NCBI RefSeq assembly: GCF_003144195.1 | Contig: NW_020290020.1 | Span: 124,001-188,000 of the forward strand | DNA from: Ceraceosorus guamensis | Taxonomy: Eukaryota; Basidiomycota; Exobasidiomycetes; Ceraceosorales; Ceraceosoraceae | Direction of reading: 5' to 3' | Length of the DNA: 64,000 nucleotides | Shown here: positions 24,126 through 35,766 of the stretch, one piece after another | How the letters are laid out: each line of letters begins with the position of its first letter | How positions within the stretch are numbered: the first letter of the stretch is position 1 | Notes under the pieces: generated by a model | The model's input: only the letters and a program-made list of their open reading frames with translations | Databases searched by the model: none | Told to the model about the DNA's origin: nothing | Made by a program: the position numbers and the translations under genes

Positions 24126-25913
24126 ATGCTAGAGGAGAAAGTCGCCCTTCACGAGAGCTCGCATTCTTGCGGGCTTGCCGACTCAAAGACCCAACCTCCT
24201 CGTAGTCTGCACGCAGAAGACTTGAGTGCCAGACTACGTCTGCTTGGCCGCATCGAGAAGGATACGCTTCGTGAGTACTGAAGTGCGGCCAGTCTAGCTA
24301 GCATGCCGACGCTCAAGCTGCCTTTTCCGCCACTGCTTGGGGCAGAAGTTCCAAGTTCGCCTCGTTCACCAAGCCGAGCCACTCGCTCTCCGACGATGGC
24401 GTCGTCTGCCTCGCCCGAAGAAAACGTTTCGTCTATGAGATCAACTCCTCGCAGTGACGCACCTTCGCTCGGAACACCTTCGCTCGGAGGACTGCCATCG
24501 CCCATGATACGACTCAAGACCAGACTCGAAGTCGAGGATGTCATTCTACGATTTGAGTACGAGTGAGTGTCCAGTCGATCATCTGTTGGCCACCCTCAAG
24601 AGTATTGATCTGATGACGATAGCGTTGTAGCACCTCGCCAGCATCATTTGAGCAGGATCCCGTGGTAGCCACTCGTGCCAAAGAAGAACTATGTTTCACT
24701 TTGGACGACGCGCACGCACCTCTCTTGCCCACTCACCTTGGCGAAATCGTCTCTCGTCTCGAGACACCAGCGTCGCGCGCCTTTCTTTCAGCGGTAGTGG
24801 CTGTCGAAGCTCGCTCAGCGCGCTGGCGTCCGACACGCCGCACTGATAGCGACCGTGCACCAGCTGTTAACGACTTACCTCCTGCAGAGCTCTTGCCATC
24901 GCCTTGGGCATTCCAGATGAGCTCTCCCGCCTCACCAACCGAGTGTGAACATCAGTCTGCCGAGCATCAACCCAGCGTGGAGCGAGTCTACGAAGTAGGA
25001 GGTGTCGAACACGTTCAACTCAGATGCAATCTTTGCAGCGGTCAAGGAGAGCATGCTTGCGTCCGTTGCCTCGCCACCCAACCGGACGAGTGCTTTGCTT
25101 GCGAAGGCACAGGGGTCAACTACAAGGGCAAGCAATGCGCAATCTGTCTCGATGGCAATGGTCAATATCTGTGCACAACCTGCCGTGGCTCTGGATGCCA
25201 ACCGTGTCGAGCTTGCAGTGCCTTTGGCTTTGTCGAGCACGCTTTCACCATCACGTCCCGAGTGAGTCGAACGGGCTCAAGCCACCGATACGTGTGACGC
25301 CGCGCAAAGCTGATGCCTCCATGCACTTGTGGTGCAGATGCACTTCTTGCGGTTTCCTGCCATCGACCTCGCTTCCGCAAACGTCATCCAGTCAGCATCT
25401 CAATCGTCCAAGGAACGTCACCAGGACGCGATCGCTCTGCTTTGTCAGAAAGTCAACGAGGTGCTCGAGGCAGTCAGTCAGAGGCCCGGAGCAAGCAGAC
25501 CAGTGCTGGTGCCCGTCTACGCCTTGGCAGTCGTGAAGCCCACCTCGGGCACGATGAGCCCTTCCAAAGCCGACGGTAGATCGCTCTTTGCGCCAAATGA
25601 GATTAGCCACGCTGCAAACGAGAACGGTGCATCGATCGATGGCGAAAAGACCGACTCGCCAGTGCATTCAACACCCAGCACTTTTGCCTCTGGAAAAGAT
25701 GGCCCTGCTATCTCCACCCGGCGTGCAGGTGGTCTTTCAGTTGCTCAAGAGAAAGTCTCCTCTGCAAGGTTGTCCACCGTCTCCATGCCCAATATCGACA
25801 GGTCTGGCCAGGCTGGGCGCACCAGTGGGCTCAGAGCAAAAGTGCGCGCCTCAATCAGCGGACTGACCCGTCGAGTGAAGCGCCACAAAGACGTTGGGGG
25901 CCAGCTAGCCTGA
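24126..25913 (+). CDS. CxxCxGxG zinc-finger protein, SSUH2-like
   Basis: Probable zinc-binding protein with a DnaJ-type cysteine-rich domain but no J domain, resembling the SSUH2 group. Four exons (24126-24270, 24346-24562, 24631-25261, 25338-25913) join in phase to 522 residues. The N-terminal third is Ser/Pro-rich. The cysteine cluster in exon 3 reads CNLCSGQG, CVRC, CFACEGTG, CAICLDGNGQ, CTTCRGSG and CRACSAFG, enough for two zinc sites. RVYEVGGVEHVQLRC just before and MHFLRFPAIDLASANVI just after match the usual flanks of this protein type. A basic tail follows. Exon 2 begins at the CAG acceptor at 24345; an earlier acceptor would leave a 27-bp intron and is rejected. Molecular function is unknown. 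Confidence 0.75.
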
Positions 25914-26704
25914 ACCAGAATTCCACGCACAGGTCCGCTACGTAGAATGCTTCTGCACCGCGAGCTAACACAGATGCCCAGGCTAAACGACGTCCGGCGT
26001 CACAGCAGCGGGACTATTCTTGATAGGTTTGCTAGTCAGTCGTTGCCAATCAAAGTCCTCGAGTCACAAGCATAGACGAATGGACGTATCCCCCTGCACC
26101 CCCCACCGGGCGCCCTTTTGCCCCCTCCTCTCCTTGGAGTCCACATTCGCGAATTTTTACAGACCTGATACATCAACCACAACGCGTCAATGTCATACCC
26201 TAGAGCAAAGCTCCGCACATGTAGCCGTGTGCACTCGTCGTGGATCACGAATCCGTCCGAGCTTTACTCCAGGGCTCGGGAACGAAGAGCTTGATCGGGG
26301 AAAAGCGACGCGCCATCAAGAATGGCAGCCTTCGAAGTGTCACTGCGCTATTCACCGTCAATCATGTGCGTTATTTGGGCGAAGAGGCAGCCGGAGATTC
26401 GTCGATAGAGTACATTCAACACGGTTCGGTATGGATCCGCGAATGAAGAGAGTGAAGCGGAGCGTAGGTAGCATGGATGGATTGAGAGAGAAAGAAAAGC
26501 AACGTCTTGCTCGATTCGTGTTCTCGCATGGAGGGAGAGGCTGCCTAGCAAAGGGAATAGGCGAAGAAGCGATCTACGTGTAGCCGCTCTGCAGGTCCGT
26601 CTGCTCGTCCACCCAGAGAGGTACAAATCACGCTGCATGCTTCTCTGCCCTGAACAGTGCTGATTCGAGTTCGGCAGACCGATTATGCTTGTCGTGTGAT
26701 ACGC
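25914..26704. other. convergent 3' flanks of the zinc-finger gene and H2A.Z
   Basis: No gene recognised. A 187-codon frame at 26020-26583 (+) has no family motif and lies between two convergent gene ends, so it is treated as chance. Confidence 0.5.
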
Positions 26705-27681
26705 TCAGTCGGTAGCAGTGACAGCCTTCTTCTTGCCGCTAGTCTTGATGAGGGACTTGTGAATGTAAGGAAGAACACCACCACCTGCAATCGTGGCGCG
26801 GACCAAGCTGTCCAACTCCTCATCACCACGAATAGCCAGCTGCAAGTGACGAGGCTTGATACGCTTCATCTTGAGGTCCTTGGCAGCGTTACCTAGAGTC
26901 GCATATGCAGATGTTCAAGTCAGTCTGGGGTTGCTATGAGCGCCATCGCTGATGTATCGCGCTGTTCACTCACCAGCAAGCTCGAGCACTTCGGCAGTGA
27001 GGTACTCCAAGATAGCACTGGCGTAGACGGCAGCCTTGGCACCGACACGAACGTGGTTCTGTCCGCGACTCTTCAAATGACGGTGGATTCTACCGACCGG
27101 GAACTGAAAATGAAAGGAGAATCAAGGGTCAGCAATGCATGACGAGACGAAGCATGCGTCACCGAGTGTTGACCAGCCGAAGGGCCAGCCGGAGTCATTC
27201 ACAGCTAGGACGAGCTCGGCGCGCAGTGCAAATCTCGACTTTGTTTGCGGTCGCAAAGCTTGCCGGGTGTCTCGAATGAAGATGGCGACAGCTGGAAAGC
27301 GTCACGGACGTTGAGAGTGGGCTCCGCGCCTGTGGCGAAGCGGTACCGTTGCTTCCGCCACGACACGGAGCTCAGGTCCCTGTGGCGCTAGAATTGCCAT
27401 AAAGGAGCGTCCGACCACCTGACCGACCATAGCGATGACCACCTGACCAACCATAGCGATGTGGAAGAGCTACAGGCCGCCCTTCAGCTCGGTCGCGCTA
27501 AGCTCCCCAAAGCGAGCATGCTGCAAGCCACCACGTCGTGATCTTGCGACTGGAAATTTGTACTCACTTGCAAACCCGCACGGAAAGATTGAGTAGTGGC
27601 CTTCTTCTTCTCGCCGGCACCCGAGACCTTGGAAGCCCCACCAACGCTAGCCTTTCCACCGCGAGCCTTTGCGTCCGACAT
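26705..27681 (-). CDS. htz1: histone H2A.Z variant
   Basis: Histone H2A variant Z, deposited by SWR1-type remodellers at nucleosomes flanking promoters. Three exons (27681-27568, 27103-26974, 26892-26705) give 143 residues. Visible marks: a Gly/Lys-rich tail with [23 protein letters not shown] joined to [40 protein letters not shown], then [20 protein letters not shown] and [20 protein letters not shown]. The NHVRV loop, [25 protein letters not shown] and the lack of a C-terminal SQ motif separate it from canonical H2A. Both introns fall at conserved-looking positions in the histone fold. The call is firm. Confidence 0.97.
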
Positions 27682-28571
27682 GATGCTCAAAAGTACTTGC
27701 AAGTGGGAGCGACCGAGTCTACTTCCCCCAAAAGAAAAAAGAGAACGAAGAAAAGTTTGGAGCTTATGATGCTCCGACTCGACTCGATCAGGTGCGTGGT
27801 CCGAAACGAAGACGACAAAAGTTGCAATGCGCAAATCGGTGACGAACGCTGCTGATAGATGATCGTACTTCTGGGCTGTAGAGGTGGGCGACGAGGCACA
27901 AGTCGATAGGATATGATGGAGGATCTGAAGATCAGAGTCCAAGAGCCGCGTGCTTCCAATGAGGATCGCGCGTCAATAACGCGCAATGCGCAAAGTCCAC
28001 GGAGGAGGCCGAGGCGCGCAGCGGCGGTGCTGGGGGGGGGCGCGACGCGCTTGCGCGCCCACCCCGCCGACGCGTGCTTCTTGGCACTTGAGCAGTGTGA
28101 GCGATATGCGCAAGTCTGTGGCCCGACAGCACCGATTCAAACCCGCGTTTTTTGCGCGTGGGCACATCGAGCGAGCGAGCGAGCGATCTATGGAGCGGAC
28201 CGCCACTCACCCATTCGTGATGCATCTCGTCATTCATGTTTGATCGCCGTGATGCTCACAGCGGCACTTGTTGGATTGATTGATTGCCTTTCGACCGCAA
28301 CGGACTACTCACACTCGTCGTTGAACGTTCAGGCACACTCTGACTGAGACAAGCGCGGATTCAAGATTCCACGATTTGATAGGCACCGGAGGCTACGTAC
28401 ACGATGCAGGGGCAGGATTCGGGGATCGAAGCTGATGTATGTCTGTCGACCGCATCCCGATCCGATGCTGGCCTCACAAGACGCATGCAGTGATGACCAT
28501 TCGATCTGTCCCGACGCTCTCGCAAGCGACGCCAGCTTGGCCAATCGAGCACACGCTGCTTGCCTTCATGG
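27682..28571. other. upstream region of H2A.Z and 3' flank of the GT2 gene
   Basis: About 890 bp without a recognised gene. A C/G-rich patch with a run of nine G lies at about 28030. It probably includes the H2A.Z promoter. Confidence 0.45.
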
Positions 28572-31411
28572 CTACTCTGCGTCGACGCGAGGAGCGGCGA
28601 TGACTACTTTGGGCTTTGGCGCTCCGCGGGCAGTGGGGTTCCACTTTGGTAGCGATGTTGTTGCAAGGTCAGAAATCAGCTCACCATACTGCTTTGCAGT
28701 GCATCCACCCGCGCTCACCTTCTCGTACTTGGCAACTTGGCGGAAATGAGCAAAGACTGCTCCAATGCTCGACATGGTAAACCAAAGTGGACAGCAAATG
28801 CCGAAGAGAATGATTGCCCAGGGTCTTGTGAAGGGAGATCGGTTGCGCAGGTTGATCATGGACACAGTGGCAAGACTGAAATGAGGCCAAGGGCGAGCCT
28901 TCATCAGCACACACGGTGCTCGACTAGCGTCCAGAATGACTCGTTGCCCCCTCACCTGATTATATTGAAAGCCAGCAACCAGTTGGTGACGTGATATCCG
29001 GTCCTGCACGCGCAAGCGAGAGGGAGCGTGAGCTGAATGCAAGAGAACGAGGCGGAAAGGCATTGGCATGACTTACAGACCGTACCAGAAGTCCGCGAAG
29101 GTGCGAGGCGGATTTAGAATCACGTATGCCAACAGCAAGCAAGTCTGCAAAGAGACATGCTGAGCAATGGCCGCAGCACTCACTTTGCTTGCGCACTCAC
29201 AAGCTGAATCGGCAGATCTGCAATCAAAGCCAAGTCGAAGTCAGCGACACCTTTCACGTTCGAATCCTTCGCCACATAGGCCGAATCACTCACAAAAGTA
29301 CATTTCGCGAAAGGGGAGGAGGAACCACATTCCAAGCCGGCTGCGGAGCTTTGCACCGTGCGCACCTCTCTTGATCGCCGTCAAGGAGTGACGCAGAGCT
29401 ACCTGAAGTGGGGCTAGGTGGATCAAGACGTGTAATCGTGCTACCACAAGGTCAAGCTTGGTACGCACTTGAGTCCACCCTTGTGACCAGCGAAGTCTCT
29501 GTTTGAGCAACGCCTTGAAAGTCGTTCTGAAGAGTGGCGCGGATAACACGTGGGTAAAGGTAAGGGAGCACGAGCTAGGGAACTCGGAGTGGCACTCACG
29601 GAGCGGTCTCGAAGGACACGATCTTGATGTCGTAGGCGACTCTCGCGCCGCTAGTGATGGCTCGCATGGTTGCATCAATGTCTTCGGTCTGGAGAGCGAG
29701 CGAGTCGTCAGCACTCTGCGCTCGGTCGTCGAATGGCCACGACACGCACCAGCATACGACCGTCCATGCCTAGGGAGCGCAATAGTGATGCGTTCCAGTA
29801 GCCGTTCGACCCGCCGAACCTGATCACACCCAAGCCACCCCAGTCAGGCTGTTGAACGCATAAACACCAGAGAGATGCGATCGTGCACTTACAAGCCGAA
29901 ACCGTGCGCTGAGCAAGATTTGAATTCATCCTTCGGTCATCTACAAGCAGCAAAATGAAAGCGGAAAAGAAGGGTGGCGTGAAACTCACCAGCTGCGCGC
30001 CCAAGGTGAAAACATCCGTAGATGGCGTCGAACTCGGCTGCAACCACTACGCCCAGACAAGCCAACGTTCAGCATCCACATTGATGACCATCCCAAGTCT
30101 GACCACGAGTCTCTCACAACGTGTGAGCCAGGTCTCGTCGAAGTTGTAGATGCAGCAACGACCTGTACATAGGAGGGTTTCCGTCAGCATAGTTGAGGCA
30201 TGGATGCTCATGCTCTCTCTCTCTCTCTCGACTTCCCTTGAACTACGTCGATATCTCCAGTCTTGAAGCACCTTGCCGCCCAATGAAGCGCGCAAGCTTC
30301 TGGACAGTGATCAGCATCGCTGTAAGAGGAGTCGAGAAGGGCCCATCAGATTTCACAGAGGGTTGCGCTGAATTTCTAGCAATCATCCTGTGCTCACAAA
30401 ATGGCGACGATGTCCGCTATGCTTGACACATTCTTCAAGTAGTAATTCACATTCTGCACGGCTCATAAAGTCTCTCAACGCGGAGCGGCGAGCGACCAAG
30501 GTCCAAGAGAACGCACTCACATCGCACTTGCTCTTACTACCCAAGACCTTGTGCACTTGTACATTATCGTAACGTCCCGCTAGAGCTTGCATTTCCGCTT
30601 CCAGAGCTTCCATGGGCTTTGGCGTGTTGTAGACCACCATGAGATTGAATCGAGACGCGGAGTAGCGAAGCTGTCGGATGATGTAGCGCATCTGCAAGGT
30701 GCACGATCGACATCAGCATGACGCTCACGCAGGGTGTCAAGGTCCGGCACCGCACCTGCTTTAAGATGATGTCGGCCTGCAACGGATGTGTCGGTCAGCT
30801 CCGCCTCAACAAGGCCTGGCTCGCGAACCATTCACCTCATTCGGCAGGTAGGCTACGACCACAATGTCGAACTGCACCGGGTGAGATGGGAGTTGAGATC
30901 GAACTTGGCAATAGAATCAAATCTCTCCCAGCTCATCACTCACAAAGGGACAATCCTTCTCGCGGGCCAGATCAGGAAAGCCCTCCTTCTCCGCCTTGCG
31001 TCTGGCACGACGCGCCAGTATGGCAGGTCTGATGGAGTGCACCGCTTCCACGGTGACTGACAGCGATACAAAAGTTTGCAGCACCGTATACGCCCAAAAC
31101 AATCCTTCGTTCCAACGAGGTGGAAGCGCGATGTAGAGGAGCAAGCTGTCGAACGCCGCGAGATCACAGGGAAGGGGGGAGGATGAAGCTTCGAAACCCA
31201 ATTCATTCCCAATCTTACTCACGAAGATACTAGGAAAAGAGAAAGCAGAACCAGAGGCGTCCCTGCATCACATTTAGGGTCAGTCGTGAGTCGTGAGTGC
31301 CCCGCAGCGGAATGTTTGACGCGTACAACGAGCTGATGGAATAAGCTCACATTCCATGACAGCATCGCTGGCCGTGCCTATAGCGGCTGCGAGACCGCTG
31401 GAGGGGGTCAT
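28572..31411 (-). CDS. membrane glycosyltransferase family 2 (Cps1/GT2 type)
   Basis: Processive-type family-2 glycosyltransferase of the fungal Cps1/GT2 group, which makes a surface polysaccharide; Cryptococcus Cps1 is a hyaluronan synthase and plant-pathogen GT2 is needed for hyphal growth on solid surfaces. The N-terminus has a TM segment (WTPLVLLSLFLVSS) split over two small exons. The catalytic core shows FDIVVVAYLPNEADII, MVVYNTPKPMEALEAEM, VLGSKSK, the metal motif DADHCPEACALHW, FGGSNGYWNASLL, TEDIDATMRAITSGARVAYD and the acceptor motif LLKQRLRWSQGW, then several TM segments including FNIIRSLATVSMINL. First exons: 31411-31351, 31262-31223, 31145-30944, 30871-30836 (36 nt), 30776-30756 (21 nt), 30691-30521, 30453-30398, 30319 onward; another exon near 29235 is 17 nt. 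The junction after the DAD exon lacks an in-frame GT donor (see findings). Product sugar unknown. Confidence 0.85.
30213..30229. repeat. (CT)n microsatellite at an exon edge of the GT2 gene
   Basis: About eight CT units (GA on the coding strand). It lies immediately after the exon carrying the DAD motif, exactly where the splice donor is expected. Confidence 0.85.
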
Positions 31412-33766
31412 GTCGGATGCTTCGCCTTTCGTATCTTTCAGCGTTGCTGCAGTATCGATCCTTGAGGCGGCGAACGATGCTTGGATCCAAGCTTACTCTC
31501 GAAGTAGCTGTCGAAGTGCAGAGAGTGAAGAGCGGCGCAGGCTTTGACGGAAGACAGGTCAGCTGGCGAATTGGATATCGGCATAGCAAGCACCCTGATC
31601 ACTCTGCCCTGCTTTTGTTTTGTGAATGTCGAGGTTGTGTGGTGTGTGATTTGGTTCGTCAATCGCCTTTGCAACGTCGACCTGCCCTCGCATTACGTGC
31701 TGGCCTGCCCACAGCTGGGTAGGCAGCGGCACTATAGTCACGAGTCGATATGCAGTATCCTGCTTTCCGATCACATCGCTTTTTGGTCGTGAGTGCGAGT
31801 GCGAGTCGTAATAAGGGACAGCATATCAGCCCTCGAGCAAGAGGAATCGTGAATCAAATCCTTGCAGATATTTACATGCACCTCAGCCTTGCTCGTGACT
31901 CATTGCGAGCTTGAAGCCACGATTCGCCATTCACATTCACGATTGTTGTTGTGAGATGGCCATGCATGCCGCAGCTCTGCTTGAGTCGTGAAGCATATGC
32001 AGTACGTGCTGGTTCCTCCGGGGCCGGCATCAAAGCGAATTTTTGCACGTCTGACTTGACTCTGACTGGAAAGACAGATCAAATATGAACATGAATGGCT
32101 AAAGCTTTGCTGCGCGTTCGTCCAGCCGTATCTCTGCAGATCAGGTTGCACTCGAGACTTTCGCCAAGTCAAGAGTCAGCATTCTTGATTCTTGATTCAC
32201 TACTGATCTTGATTGAAGATCGCAGCATCAATTCGTGTCAGCGATCAGTGACGCAGGACTCTTGCGCTTGTTCAGAGCTGATGAGTCTTTAGTTTTGTGA
32301 CTGGAGCCACTTGACAACCACAGATGTTCATTGCCGCTTGATTCTTGATTCTTGCTTGGCTGAATAAGGTTGAGAATTTGTGAGGTGGCGTTGGGACTTT
32401 ATCGGCTGTACATACCAGTCAGGGTTCGTGTGTGTACCCGCATGAGCCTCTTTTGAACCGACGTACGCGTGGACACTCAAAATTGTGTGTGCTGGCTGTG
32501 AGTGTAATCAGACTCTCACACAAATCACTACGTAGGTCGATCGCTCGATCAAGACTCACGACTTAGCACATGACTCGTCACGACTCGAGCATGACTCATG
32601 ACTCAAGACTTGAAAGTCTGTTCTCCCGCAAGACGAATGAATCAAGAATGAGTTTGTGTGCTGCACGCGATCGACGGGCGCATCCGACCCGAGACCTGTC
32701 TCGACCCGAAGCGAGGTGTCGGCTGAGCTGAATGGAAAGGTGACACAAAGTGCGTCAAGATCGTCAGAAAGCCTGACTCGTATATAAATGCTCTCTCATG
32801 CGCATCGAGAGCTGCTATATGGGACTCTGATCAGATGACGGCGTTGAAAAGGCGTCAATCCCTTCCTGATTGATTCAAATTGTAAGTTTTGTTGCGGCAT
32901 TTGATTCAAAATCGTGAACTCATCAATCCAAATTTTGGTTCTTGCTTTTGATTCGTGACTGCAATTCTGATTTGATTGATACTCTTGACTCAAAACTCGA
33001 TCCATGCACGTGTTGACCAAAATGACCTGATGTGCTGCACGCAAATTCATCAAGAATCAAGAATGTGGTCAGGATCGAGTCAGTCTTGAGTCATGCAGAA
33101 TCAAAATGCGCAACAGCAAACGGCATCCTCGTGGCTCTCGCAGACCTGCTAATATGCATCCAAAGCACGTCATTGTGCTTGTTCCGAAGCTCACTCTCGT
33201 GTTACAATCACCAATCTGAATCACGAATGAGTTCAACGACAACGAATTCGTCTGCTGCTCTCACATTTGGTGTAGCTAGCTGCTATCTCTCAGACCATCT
33301 TGCATGTCAGACTATAGAGCGCTGACGGACGTCCGGGACCGTGAGTGGGTGGTAAGAGCACCTAGCTCCTGCTGCCAAATGGTTGTTATGCTGCATCGTG
33401 TGCCCAAGTCTTCTCCTGCGCAGTCACGAGTCGCGAGCCACGCAAAGGGGAAAGTTGAAACTCGAAGATGTACGCATCACGGCGTCCTCTGTCAATCTTG
33501 ATTGTATCCTGCTGATAGTCACCAGTCAAGAGTGTCTGTGTGATGTGCCAATCGTGAATCTTGATCTCTCATCCCTGCTGCAGTCTCAATCATCCTACTC
33601 ACTCTGCATCGCTGACGCTGCCTGTTGCATTCCTCGCTTCTCCGGGGAGTACACCGAAGTCGGAAGAAGGTGGTGCTCTTCTTTCATGAACACCTCCCTG
33701 AACAATTCCCTCCACGCACTGGTGCTGCGGTCTCGTCAGCGCACTGCAAGTGTCCATCGAGCCACG
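31412..33766. other. 2.35-kb gene-poor interval with heptamer-like words
   Basis: No gene recognised. Dense in GACTCAA/GACTCACGA words (32540-32620) and in ATTCTTG/TTGATTC words (32170-32355, 33040-33070), with a TATATAAA box at 32780 that has no recognised gene downstream. It separates two divergent genes and must hold both promoters. Confidence 0.5.
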
Positions 33767-35444
33767 ATGAAGCTCAAATCCCTTTGGCAGTGGTCTCGTC
33801 GCGCGCCAGGCTCTACGTCTCGAAACGCTACCGAGGAGCGCGAGAGCACTGACCAGAATGCGACAGTCAAGAGGGGCCAAGATGGTACGAAGCAGCACCG
33901 CGCGCTTCATCTTGACGGCCTCAAAGGGCTCATCGCCCTCCAAGCATGGGTCTACGCCTTCTTCCTCATTCTTTGTCCAGGTGAGTCTCTATGGACAGAC
34001 TTCGACCCACTCGACGCTGCTTCTTACTCCGGACTCCTGACCTTCTCTCTAAGGAGTGATCACCGATACCGCAGTGGATGGTGCTCAGCCTGCTGCATTC
34101 CTGCTTGGTGGACCACAGTGGCAGGACAAGATTCGCACAGTAATGTCGCCGCTGCTCTTCGACGGCTCCCTACAAGTCTCCTTCTTTCTCGTGATCTCTG
34201 CTAGGTTTATCAGCGAGGGCGAGTCTCGTTCCCGTCTTCCCTTCCTACCACGCGCCAACGCTGAGATGCCCTCCATACGCCTTGCTCCGTCGACCGCTCC
34301 TAGGCTTCTTCAGGAATCCCGACATTGCTGTGCTCTCGCGAAGCATATACCTTCGTCCGCACCGTTTCGTTCCGCTCGTGGCTGTCGCGGTAGCCTCGAC
34401 TCGCATCTTGCTAGCTCTTCAAGCTTTCAATTCCGCCAATCGATGGTCGGAACGGCTCCCCAGCCTCTACTCGGTTGCGCCAGCCTCTTTCAGCTCCTTT
34501 CAAGAATACCTATACTTCCTGACGAGCTTCTTCTTCTCCACCCACGACCATCTGGATTATCGTCCCGACAGCTTCTACCTACCTCCCCGAAACACCTCTT
34601 GGGCCCTGGCTCGGACTTTTCAACAGAGCTTCACGGTCTACGCGTTGCTGGTCATCCTGCCATTCGTGCGCGCCAAGGATCGCCTCGGAGGTCTTGCAGC
34701 CTTCGCCCTAGTGGCTGCCTGGGTAGGAAGTTGGGCCTGGTACTCCGTGTCAGGTGTGATCATCAGCGATCTCTGCCACCGAGGAGTCTTGCAATCCATG
34801 AGCCGATCCTCTTGGAAAGTCGGTCAGGTCGCGGTTCGCAAGTGTACTTTTGCCACTTGCCTTTTCCTTGTAGGAGCAATGCTCAAATACGCAGGCGCGG
34901 TCTGGCCAAGCGTGCGTAAAGCTGAGCTGGTCGCTCACGCAGCGCAGTCCACCGCAAGACTCAACCACAACTTCGATACCTCTCAAAAAGCCTACCCTCG
35001 CTTCGACAATTGGTTTGTGGTGATGGCGATCCTCTGTCTTGTAGAGATGAGCCCGAGAATGCGCAAGGTTCTGAGCTCGAGGCTTCTGCGCACCTTTTGC
35101 AAGCTTTCACTTGGTGAGTCGATTGTTCGTTGGTCGCGAGCGCAAATGCTTTCGAATCGCTCATGCTTCAAAGCAACACTTGCCTTTGCCACCTCGGTCC
35201 AGCGCTCCATCTTGTCTCGGGTCTGGTCATTCAGACGCTGGGCAGCGAGTTGGTAGAAGTGTCGATTGCGCGCACGAATCGAATAGGAACAATCCTCAGT
35301 ACCAAGGACTTCTCCGTTGCCCTAGCGATCGCATTCATCGTGTGTTTTCCTCTCTCGATCATCATCGCCGGCATGATATGCTGGGGCTTGGAAAGACCTT
35401 GGCGCAGATTTGCCGTCCAAAGCTGGGAATGGCTAACCTGCTGA
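33767..35444 (+). pseudogene. acyltransferase-3-like membrane protein lacking the active-site His, with a frame break
   Basis: Related to the acyltransferase-3 domain of the gene at 16417-20749. Exons 33767-33980, 34054-34204 and 34266-35113 join in phase. The start is HLDGLKGLIALQAWVYAFFL, where the other protein has LDGLRGMACLLVATHHW: both candidate active-site His are replaced. LFDGSLQVSFFLVISAR is the counterpart of NGDLNVGIFFMLASR. Several TM helices follow, up to LLRTFCKLSLG. The remainder of the domain is plainly encoded to 35444 (CLCHLGPALHLVSGLVIQTL, then ICWGLERPWRRF), but the GTGAGT donor at 35114 and the AAG acceptor near 35173 join it one base out of frame. Either the gene is decaying, the assembly has a one-base error, or an unusual splice is used. 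If translated it would be about 500 residues, probably non-catalytic. Function unknown. Confidence 0.6.
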
Positions 35445-35766
35445 TTCGAGCTGCGATCGGTGCAGCTCTCCCTTAGACAACATCTCTGACCTCGAGAACA
35501 AGCCACCGTGTTCTAGAAGGAAGCCATTCTCAAGGCAGACCGCCTGTGTGGAACGGCAATAGACTCAGCCATAGCGGTGCGCCTGGGACCTAACATGTGA
35601 CACACTCACGTCCCGAATTGATAGCCTCCGCAACCTGAGAAGTGTTTGGTCTGTTCTCTGCATATCGTGCGCTAAAAAGATGCCAAGCCAGTATGGAGCA
35701 TAGACAGGCAATCGGAACAGTCAGCGTGCGGTCAAGAAATGCTTGTTCGCCAAGGCTGCGAACGCA
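35445..35766. other. convergent 3' flanks, acyltransferase-like gene and GST
   Basis: About 320 bp between the two stops. No feature recognised. Confidence 0.5.

Noticed and set aside
24271-24297. 27-bp intron in the zinc-finger gene
   Set aside because: Too short to splice; a CAG acceptor at 24345 gives a 75-bp intron in the same frame with a pyrimidine tract.
26020-26583. 187-codon open frame (+) between convergent genes
   Set aside because: No recognisable domain, and it lies where only 3' flanks are expected.
31412-33766. Transposon or repeat element filling the gene-poor gap
   Set aside because: No terminal repeats, target-site duplication, transposase or reverse-transcriptase motif seen on either strand.
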